Shown: positions 1 through 6,655 of the stretch, in pieces
How the letters are laid out: each line of letters begins with the position of its first letter
Position numbering within the stretch: the stretch's first letter is position 1
Assembly: GCA_963205035.1 (NCBI GenBank)
Contig: CAUJII010000172.1
Coordinates: 1-40,105, forward strand
Length of the DNA stretch: 40,105 nucleotides
From: Spirochaetota bacterium
GTDB taxonomy: Bacteria; Spirochaetota; Leptospiria; Turneriellales; Turneriellaceae
Direction of reading: 5' to 3'
Position numbers and translations under genes: made by a program
The notes under the pieces: model-generated
Database searches by the model: none
Told to the model about the DNA's origin: nothing
The model's input: only the letters and a program-made list of their open reading frames with translations

Positions 1-1
1 A

Positions 2-25
2 TACGGTATGTTGGAGGGTGTCTAA
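2..25 (+). CDS. Possible C-terminal tail of FliH (partial; frame reads YGMLEGV-stop)
   Basis: Short open frame ending in TAA at 23-25 immediately upstream of fliI; fliH commonly precedes fliI. Only 7 residues are visible. Confidence 0.3.
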   Translation, partial: YGMLEGV

Positions 26-148
26 TTGGCTCGACTTCGCTCACTTCGATACATTTTTGCGCCGGAGGCAGAGTGAAAATGCCAATAAAATTGGCATTTT
101 TGTATCGAAGCCAGGCGCAAAAACACTCCGTGAGCGACTTATTAGACA
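19..148. repeat. Complex inverted-repeat element between the upstream flagellar ORF and fliI
   Basis: Paired arms: TGTCTAAT (19-26)/ATTAGACA (141-148); CGCTCAC (38-44)/GTGAGCG (130-136); CTTCGATACA (44-53)/TGTATCGAAG (101-110); TTTTTGCGCC (54-63)/GGCGCAAAAA (114-123); AAAATGCCAA (76-85)/TTGGCATTTT (91-100). Confidence 0.7.
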
Positions 149-194
149 ACCTCTTCGCAAGAAGAGCGGTAGGCTTTTCGCAGAGGTAAGCACG

Positions 195-1610
195 ATGATC
201 GCACGCAACGTCAGCCAAGAAGTCAAGCTCCTCGACAAATATAGAGACATAATCCAGAAGACAGAAACCATCCGGTCGTTGGGGTCTGTGCTCGAAATCC
301 AGGGGAATGTCGTCTTGTCGCGCGGGCCGGAGGTCCGCCTCGGTGAACTCTGCCATATCGAGGTTAATCCCACAATCGAACGTTTTGCCTCGTCGCAGAA
401 AAACTCCGAAGAAAAATACACGCTGGCTGAAGTTGTCGGCTTCCGCGACAGCACTGTCATCTTAGCGCCCCTCGAAAAAATTGTGGGAGTTTCACCCGGG
501 AGCCGCGTTGTTTCGACGGGTAATATGCCGGCAGTTTCTCTCACTCCCGCTGTCTTGGGGCGCGTCATCGATGGTATGGGACGCCCCATCGATAGTCGAG
601 GGATGCTCGTCGAGGGCGAGAGTCGGGGCCTTTATGGCGAGCCCCCGCAGCCTTTGAGTCGCCCTTTGATCCGCACTCCGCTTGCAACAGGCGTCAAGGC
701 GATCGATGCTTTTTTGACTTTGGGGCAAGGCCAGCGTATCGGAATTTTTGCAGGCTCGGGTGTGGGTAAATCCACCCTTCTGGGCATGATTGCAAAATAT
801 TCGACGGCGGATGTAAACGTGATTGCGCTTATCGGTGAGCGGGGGCGCGAGGTTTCAGAATTCATCCATGAGCAGTTGGGAGAAAGTGGCCGCAAGAAAT
901 CTGTCATCGTGACTTCGATTGCATCGGAATCTCCGATGAACCGCGTGCGTGCGGGTTACCTTGCGACGACGATTGCGGAGTATTTCCGAGACCAAGGCAA
1001 AAACGTTCTTCTCATGATGGATTCAATCACACGCTTGGCGCATGCACAGCGTGAAATCGGTCTTTCGCGCGGGGAGCCCGCAACGACACGGGGTTATCCT
1101 CCTTCGGTTTTTTCATTGATTCCGGGACTCATGGAAAGAGCCGGAACGAGTCAACAAGGCTCGATCACAGGCGTCTACACGGTGCTTGTCGAGGGCGACG
1201 ACATGAACGAACCGATTGCAGATACCGCACGCGGGGTTCTCGACGGCCACGTTGTTCTATCACGTAGACTCAATTCTCAAAACCAATATCCAGCGATTGA
1301 CATTGCCGAATCGATCAGCCGCACGATGCCATCGGTTGTCGATGCGGCGCACCTGAAACTCGCGCGGGATTTTCGCGAGATCTACACGGCCTATAAAGAA
1401 AACGAAGAAACAATCCACTTAGGAGCCTATGCTCGAGGCGCAGACCCTGTGATTGACAATGCTATTCTTTTGCGCGAACCCATGAAAAAATTCTTGAGAC
1501 AAACTCCGTCGGAACAGGTGGCGTTTGAAGATACGAAGCGGCAACTCACCGAGCTCATGGCAACCTTGAAGCCTCGCGTGGGTGGGGCCGTGCTAAGGCG
1601 GGGAGCATAG
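195..1610 (+). CDS. fliI: Flagellum-specific ATP synthase FliI
   Basis: Walker A GIFAGSGVGKSTLLG, ALIGERGREVSEF, LLMMDSITRLAHAQREIGLSRGEPATTRGYPPSVF. ATG at 195 preceded by GAGGTAAG; the frame stays open upstream to a GTG at 18. Confidence 0.96.
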   Translation: MIARNVSQEVKLLDKYRDIIQKTETIRSLGSVLEIQGNVVLSRGPEVRLGELCHIEVNPTIERFASSQKNSEEKYTLAEVVGFRDSTVILAPLEKIVGVSPGSRVVSTGNMPAVSLTPAVLGRVIDGMGRPIDSRGMLVEGESRGLYGEPPQPLSRPLIRTPLATGVKAIDAFLTLGQGQRIGIFAGSGVGKSTLLGMIAKYSTADVNVIALIGERGREVSEFIHEQLGESGRKKSVIVTSIASESPMNRVRAGYLATTIAEYFRDQGKNVLLMMDSITRLAHAQREIGLSRGEPATTRGYPPSVFSLIPGLMERAGTSQQGSITGVYTVLVEGDDMNEPIADTARGVLDGHVVLSRRLNSQNQYPAIDIAESISRTMPSVVDAAHLKLARDFREIYTAYKENEETIHLGAYARGADPVIDNAILLREPMKKFLRQTPSEQVAFEDTKRQLTELMATLKPRVGGAVLRRGA

Positions 1611-1618
1611 GATAGCTC

Positions 1619-2104
1619 ATGAAAAAATTTCATTTTCGCCTCGAATCGTATCTCAAAATCAAGAAACTCAAAGAGCAAGAAAAATTAGGCGCACTGGCAA
1701 AGGTAATGGCGAAGGTGAATAAGTACCATGCAGACGAAGCGGCATACGAAGAAGAATATGCCAAACTCTTGCAGACTCAACGCGGAATTTTCACGGAAAA
1801 GGCAGTCGCAATCCACGAGGTGCATTCTCTTTATGAATTTATCGACGCATTGCGCCGCCGCCGCGATATTGCGACTCACAATATAGCTCTCTTGCAAGAC
1901 GAATTAAGCGAGAAACGCACGGCCTATAACGAAGCGCGAAAAGCACGGCGCACGATTGAAATTATACGCGAGAAAAAATGGAGCGAATATAAGATGGAAT
2001 TAGAAAAAGAAGAAATCGCGGCCATGGACGATTTCAACGGGCAGCGCAAAAACACCGAGCTTACGCGTCAAGCCACGCAAGTACCGAAAATGGAGAGCCA
2101 CTAA
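1619..2104 (+). CDS. fliJ: Flagellar export chaperone FliJ-like coiled-coil protein
   Basis: Charged coiled coil, begins MKKFHFRLESYLKIKKLKEQEKLGALAKV, directly after fliI. Confidence 0.8.
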   Translation: MKKFHFRLESYLKIKKLKEQEKLGALAKVMAKVNKYHADEAAYEEEYAKLLQTQRGIFTEKAVAIHEVHSLYEFIDALRRRRDIATHNIALLQDELSEKRTAYNEARKARRTIEIIREKKWSEYKMELEKEEIAAMDDFNGQRKNTELTRQATQVPKMESH

Positions 2105-2105
2105 A

Positions 2106-2309
2106 ATGCAATACCCTGTTCAAGTGAAGCGTGTTTTCACGCGCCTTCAATTCCAAGCGCAAGATATTTGGCAAAACTTCCGCAGGCTCAAGCGGCATAT
2201 CGCGCAACTCGTCCATAGCATCGACGATGTCACTCACGGCGTGAGCCGCAGCCGACAAATTCTGCATGGGATTGGCTCCGACACGAGAGCTGAAGGAGAG
2301 AGAAGATGA
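2106..2309 (+). CDS. Small 67-aa protein of unknown function in the flagellar operon
   Basis: Starts 2 nt after the fliJ stop; its end overlaps the next ATG by 4 nt (ATGA). Confidence 0.55.
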   Translation: MQYPVQVKRVFTRLQFQAQDIWQNFRRLKRHIAQLVHSIDDVTHGVSRSRQILHGIGSDTRAEGERR

Positions 2310-2947
2310 ACCAAAAACGATTCGTAATTTTTTTACTGCTTCTGATAATTGTTTTTACAGGCGGTATTTTTTACGCGCTAAACAGCACGGGCATTGTGCG
2401 GGCTGCAGATGTTTTTCCGTTCTTGCAATCGAAGAATCCCGTGCGTGTAGAAGACAAAGATTTTCCGACCGAAGTCGAGAAGGTGGAGTTTCAAAAATGG
2501 GAACAAAAACTTATCGAGCGCGAAGAAGCTCTGGCGCGCCGTGAAGCTGAGCTCAAAGAAAAAGAGACAGGGAGCGATGAAATAAAACGCGAACTCGACG
2601 AGAGTAAGAACGCGCTCAAGGCAGAAAAAGAAAAATTCATCGCCGCGCAGCGCGAGTGGGACGATCGACAAAAGAAAATCAAGGACTTATCGGAGAAAGT
2701 GCGGAACATGCCACCCGATAAAGCGCAAGAGATGATGCAAAACTGGCGCGACTTCGATATCATCGACGTCATGCGACAGATGGATAAAGATGCAGAACTC
2801 GAAGGCTCTCAATCGATCGTGCCATACCTCCTAACGCTTTTTCAAAGCGAGCGTCGTGCAGAAATTACGCGTAAGATGATGCTGCCTTCGATAACGCAGA
2901 ACGACGCGAGCGCAAGCCAAGAGCAGTCGGCAGAGAATCAGCGGTAG
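2306..2947 (+). CDS. flbB: FlbB/MotE-like periplasmic flagellar collar protein
   Basis: N-terminal TM segment, long coiled coil, MPPDKAQEMMQNWRDFDIIDVMRQMD; position after fliJ matches spirochaetal flbB. Confidence 0.7.
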   Translation: MNQKRFVIFLLLLIIVFTGGIFYALNSTGIVRAADVFPFLQSKNPVRVEDKDFPTEVEKVEFQKWEQKLIEREEALARREAELKEKETGSDEIKRELDESKNALKAEKEKFIAAQREWDDRQKKIKDLSEKVRNMPPDKAQEMMQNWRDFDIIDVMRQMDKDAELEGSQSIVPYLLTLFQSERRAEITRKMMLPSITQNDASASQEQSAENQR

Positions 2948-2997
2948 TGTGGGAGTGTAGGCCGGAACTTGCTGGCACGATTTCTTCTGCGCCGATT

Positions 2998-3138
2998 TCA
3001 TTCTGGGAAAAAGTCGGCATCAAGTTTTTTCACATAATAGGTTTTGTGTGTCGTGACGCCTACGTTGTATTCTATAAGTAGCTCGGCTAGTTTTACACCG
3101 TCGATTAAGACAATGCGTTTGGGCGACCGGGATATGAT
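2998..3138 (-). pseudogene. C-terminal remnant of an Mrr-type (type IV) restriction endonuclease
   Basis: Reverse-strand translation between stops: IISRSPKRIVLIDGVKLAELLIEYNVGVTTHKTYYVKKLDADFFPE*. Resembles the Mrr_cat C-terminus (LIDG..LA.LMIEYNVGV..). Preceded by an in-frame TAG with no catalytic core visible upstream. Confidence 0.75.
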
Positions 3139-3197
3139 CTAACACCTCAAAATTGGAATGTACCTTTTCAGCGGTATTGCTGTCTGAAATCGCAAAC

Positions 3198-3599
3198 TTA
3201 CCGTATCATATAGCCGGCCTTATATTCTCTTGGGGACAGAATTTGAGTATCTTCAAAATTTTTCAACACCAGCAGATCTTGGTCACCGGTAATCAAAATT
3301 TCAGCTTCTACGGTTCTCGTAACCCATAGAACATTGTCGTCATCCGGATCACGACAAATTTCGGGCTTTTCCCCCTTAGGGATGGCGATGTTTACCCTTT
3401 CGCCCAAGTGCTTCAGGGTATCGCCGAGAGCATCTGTCGGAATCTTGAACTTGTCCCGGCATTTTCTACTGAATTCCTTTATTATCCATTCAGAAAGCCA
3501 AATCTCATGATTATTTAGCACAAAATCAAAAATTTCGGAAGAAACGCCCGGGAAAATCAGAGCCGAAATCAATACATTTGTATCGAATACAATCTTCAA
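3198..3599 (-). CDS. PIN-domain toxin-like ribonuclease
   Basis: MKIVFDTNVLISALIFPG start; conserved acidic positions (CRDPDDDNVL, ILITGDQDLL); overlaps an upstream RHH antitoxin-like ORF. Confidence 0.85.
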   Translation of the reverse strand: MKIVFDTNVLISALIFPGVSSEIFDFVLNNHEIWLSEWIIKEFSRKCRDKFKIPTDALGDTLKHLGERVNIAIPKGEKPEICRDPDDDNVLWVTRTVEAEILITGDQDLLVLKNFEDTQILSPREYKAGYMIR

Positions 3600-3814
3600 G
3601 AAATGGCCCGAAATACGTCTTCTTCGCTATAGAAACCTGCCCTCTCCGCATAGGGTCTCAATTTAGCCCTTATGCGATTCGTTTCCTGCCGATAGAGGTA
3701 CTGTTCCAAAGCCTTTTTGATGATTTCACTACGGGTTGTCTTGTTGGTCTTAACTGACTTATCAAGCTTCTTGCTAAGTTCTGGCTGCAGACTCACTGTA
3801 ATAATCTTCCGCAT
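3596..3814 (-). CDS. Ribbon-helix-helix (CopG-like) antitoxin
   Basis: ITVSLQPELSKKLDKSVKTNKTTRSEIIKKALEQYL is an RHH pattern; 4-nt overlap with the PIN toxin. Confidence 0.8.
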   Translation of the reverse strand: MRKIITVSLQPELSKKLDKSVKTNKTTRSEIIKKALEQYLYRQETNRIRAKLRPYAERAGFYSEEDVFRAIS

Positions 3815-3875
3815 TTGTAATACAGTGTAATAAACGAGGACAGCTACGACAACAATATTCTTAGATGACGATTTC

Positions 3876-4034
3876 GGGCGCGGGATTTGTTAGGGGGGCA
3901 CCGTAAAACTGAAAGCAGGCGTCTTCGCCGCTTTAGCAGCAACTTTGCGCGCAAAGTTGTGAGGCTTTCAGATTTACGGAGCATTGAATGCAATGTTGTC
4001 TGTGAAGTTACCCCCCCCAACAAATCCCGTGCCC
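3876..4034. mobile_element. MITE-like non-autonomous element, copy 1
   Basis: Terminal inverted repeats GGGCGCGGGATTTGTTAGGGGGG.../...CCCCCCAACAAATCCCGTGCCC; internal inverted repeat CCGTAAAACTGAAAGC/GCTTTCAGATTTACGG; central palindrome CAACTTTGCGCGCAAAGTTG (3940-3959). Near-identical to the reverse complement of 28012-28168. Confidence 0.85.
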
Positions 4035-4144
4035 CATTAAATATTTCCTTTACCGAATTGCATTGACGTTACAACAGACTTTATGCCGTTAGGCGGGCGG
4101 TGGTTTAGTATTACCAGCGCAAAAAAAATAATAAGGAAGTTTAT

Positions 4145-4543
4145 ATGGATATTAAGGAAATGGTCGATAAGGCTTTTGAAAATAAAACGCTTCAAGAAAT
4201 CCGCACGGCGGCGACAAGCGCACTGCAAGGCGTGAGTGACCGGGGTGCTGAGGTTCTAAATTCTGTGTTGCATGCAAAAACAGTGCAAGACCTCGCGGAG
4301 AATAAATACGTCAAGAACGCACAGGCAATCGTCGCGGGTTCTATTCAAAATTTGAAAGATGCCGTCGACAAAGCTTGGGAAAACAAGAGCCTTCAAGAAA
4401 TTGCTAATGCGGGCCTTGAAGCTCTTCAAGGAATCTCTCCCGAAGGAGCGGCAAAGCTGCGTGAAATTCTGCATGTGACTACCGTGAAGGATCTCGCAGA
4501 GAATAAGCACGTCAAAAACGCACAGGCTATCAATAAGGGTTAA
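4145..4543 (+). CDS. Internally duplicated helical protein of unknown function
   Basis: Two tandem ~62-aa repeats: (K)xxVDKAxENKxLQEIxxAxxxALQGxSxxGAxxLxxxLHxxTVxDLAENKxVKNAQAI. Confidence 0.75.
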   Translation: MDIKEMVDKAFENKTLQEIRTAATSALQGVSDRGAEVLNSVLHAKTVQDLAENKYVKNAQAIVAGSIQNLKDAVDKAWENKSLQEIANAGLEALQGISPEGAAKLREILHVTTVKDLAENKHVKNAQAINKG

Positions 4544-4553
4544 GGGTCACAGG

Positions 4554-4611
4554 GAGCGAGGATTGCGAGTCTCTTGACCGCAATCCTTTGGCTGCCTCCC
4601 AGGGCTCGCTC
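4554..4611. terminator. Nested hairpin downstream of the duplicated-helical-repeat gene
   Basis: GGATTGCG (4560-4567)/CGCAATCC (4579-4586) inside GAGCGAG (4554-4560)/CTCGCTC (4605-4611); inner stem followed by TTT. Confidence 0.35.
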
Positions 4612-4652
4612 ACCGCGCCTCTGTGCTACGGTGGTGATCGAAGACTTCTATT

Positions 4653-5726
4653 TCACGCTGTTTCAGCTAACGTTAATTCATACCAGTTTGCATAGTCGGT
4701 TCCCGGTTCGGCCATACTCATCGCCATGCCGCCTTGAATAGGGATGGCAAGATTTTCCGCCGAGTTCTTGTCTTCAAGATAGAAAAAGTTGTCGTCGGTG
4801 CTGGTTTCCCAGTATTCGCCGGTTTCTTCGCCATCGGTATCAAAAGTCTTCCAGTGGATGAGCTCCTCCGTACCGTTGAGCGTGTACTGGACTATAGAAC
4901 CGTTTTCAAAATCGTAACGGGTCACCTCGTCTTCCTGTTCAATGATCAATTCGCCTTTTTCATCAAAGTGCTGGTGGTTCTTCAAAAATTCGGCGAATTC
5001 TTTTTCGTCGTGAGGCTGTACGAGCGCCGCGTACCACGGTTTCGGTTCATCATGCCATCCGACTAAGAATGCGGTAAATTCCGATAATGCGGATTCATTG
5101 ACATTCGGCTTGGCCACAAGCATCACTTCATCCGGCGAACGTTTTATGGCATTCTTTTCAGAATAGCCGCCTTCCTTAGTTTGATATACATTGTATAAAT
5201 CCATTGCGCTGTACGCATGCAAAGATTCATGCGCAAAAACAAAGCTGTCCATAGGTGTTTCAGGGCCAAAGTAGATCATGTTGTATTCAAGTTTCTGTGC
5301 GGCATCGGCTATCGGTATTGAGTTCATGTGTGCGCGACCATCGGCTTTACCCAGGAACATAAAATGTATGTTGTAGTCATCGTACTCTCCTTTAATGCTT
5401 TGATATAAGGCTGTAATGCTCTCAAAGTCGAGTTGTTCTGCCGCCTTATTTGCCATTTCGTGTGTGGCGCTTGCGTCGTCGTCGATTTGCGGAACGCGTT
5501 CGAGCGCTATGTCGTTTTCCCAGTTGGGGCACGAGGTTTCAAACTGGATAGTTATGCCATATTCCTGTCCCTGTGCGGTTAACCATGCCAAACCTTCTTC
5601 AAGCTGTGCCCAAATGTCTTCTTTTTCTTTTTCTGTCCATGGATTCTCTTTTTCCGATACAAAAATCCCCACCGCCAGACAATCACCCGTCATTTTTTTT
5701 GCGGTTCCACCCCAAAATTTTGGCAT
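4653..5726 (-). CDS. Putative zinc metalloprotease-like protein with HExxH motif
   Basis: 357-aa ORF with DSFVFAHESLHAYSAMDLYN; no obvious signal peptide. Confidence 0.6.
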   Translation of the reverse strand: MPKFWGGTAKKMTGDCLAVGIFVSEKENPWTEKEKEDIWAQLEEGLAWLTAQGQEYGITIQFETSCPNWENDIALERVPQIDDDASATHEMANKAAEQLDFESITALYQSIKGEYDDYNIHFMFLGKADGRAHMNSIPIADAAQKLEYNMIYFGPETPMDSFVFAHESLHAYSAMDLYNVYQTKEGGYSEKNAIKRSPDEVMLVAKPNVNESALSEFTAFLVGWHDEPKPWYAALVQPHDEKEFAEFLKNHQHFDEKGELIIEQEDEVTRYDFENGSIVQYTLNGTEELIHWKTFDTDGEETGEYWETSTDDNFFYLEDKNSAENLAIPIQGGMAMSMAEPGTDYANWYELTLAETA

Positions 5727-5825
5727 AAGTTTTCTCCTTGAAAAATAGACTGGATGAGTCTGGATTAGCTCCCCGAAATGGGAAGCGTTTTTTGGATATT
5801 TTTCGGGTTACGGGGAAATCGCACG

Positions 5826-5851
5826 GAAATAAGATACTCGGATCTTATTTC
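5826..5851. other. 10-bp perfect hairpin overlapping the 3' end of the second PIN toxin gene
   Basis: GAAATAAGAT (5826-5835)/ATCTTATTTC (5842-5851), 6-nt loop; no T-tract. Confidence 0.4.
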
Positions 5852-6279
5852 AAAAACGGATTTTTTGCACATAACGGAGCAAATCGACTGAAATCGCGAT
5901 CAAGCGTGTAAATCACCTTAACGCCGTTTTCAATACAAACCGCGGCTACACGCGCATCGTGAACTTGCGAACCTGTAACATGGCTTTGGGTAAGGGTGTC
6001 GACGAGAATTGCAAAGCCGTCGAGCGATTCGGTTAAGATACTTATTCCCGGCGCGGCAAGTAAATTAGCACATTGACTTAGGGCTTCATCGCTCGTTGTC
6101 GGTATTTTGAAAATACGCGCATTTGTTACAATACCAAAAAACTCCACTAAGCAATGATAAGGGATAGCAAAATTTTGCGCCTCGATGAAAGCACTTTCGA
6201 GAAAATGGCGCGCTTTTTGATGCCAAGGGTTGTCGAGACGATGCGCGTAAACTAAGATATTCGTATCGATAGCATTCAT
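5845..6279 (-). CDS. VapC-like PIN-domain toxin
   Basis: MNAIDTNILVYAHRLDNPWHQKARHFLE...VTGSQVHDARVAAVCIENGVKVIYTLDRDFSRF; typical PIN acidic residues. Confidence 0.9.
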   Translation of the reverse strand: MNAIDTNILVYAHRLDNPWHQKARHFLESAFIEAQNFAIPYHCLVEFFGIVTNARIFKIPTTSDEALSQCANLLAAPGISILTESLDGFAILVDTLTQSHVTGSQVHDARVAAVCIENGVKVIYTLDRDFSRFAPLCAKNPFLK

Positions 6280-6518
6280 TCTGGGCTATAAAGCTCATCG
6301 CGAATTTTTTGCCAGTTTCCATCATATTCGGCTGAAACATAACCGCCCTTGCCCGACGGACGGATTCTCCACTGCTTTTTGGGTATTGGCTTACTTTCTG
6401 AAGCCAGATATTCGCGCAGCGCATCTTGCATAATCCGAGTAACGCTGGTGCCCCGTTTTTGGGCGACTAATTTTGCTTTTTGTAGCAACGGATCGGGCAA
6501 AATCAGCGTTGTCTTCAT
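6276..6518 (-). CDS. VapB-like antitoxin
   Basis: MKTTLILPDPLLQKAKLVAQKRGTSVTRIMQDALREYL; 4-nt overlap with the downstream PIN toxin. Confidence 0.8.
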   Translation of the reverse strand: MKTTLILPDPLLQKAKLVAQKRGTSVTRIMQDALREYLASESKPIPKKQWRIRPSGKGGYVSAEYDGNWQKIRDELYSPE

Positions 6519-6655
6519 ATATGCAATATACTTAATACCATACGATATGGCAATGAGTTTATTAAAATCTGAATGTACCAGAAATCCAAATTTTGATTGA
6601 CGTTTCCAAATGGAGTTTGCATGAAGGTATCCGTCAAATTTGGCGTTGCAAGGTT

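Noticed and set aside
19-148. Integron attC site interpretation (GTCTAAT...ATTAGAC arms)
   Set aside because: Arms resemble R''/R' boxes superficially, but the essential AAC/GTT triplets are AAT/ATT, and there is no integrase or cassette array; it sits inside a flagellar operon.
18-194. N-terminal 59-aa extension of FliI
   Set aside because: The segment is dominated by the inverted-repeat element and unlike FliI N-termini; ATG 195 has a good ribosome-binding sequence.
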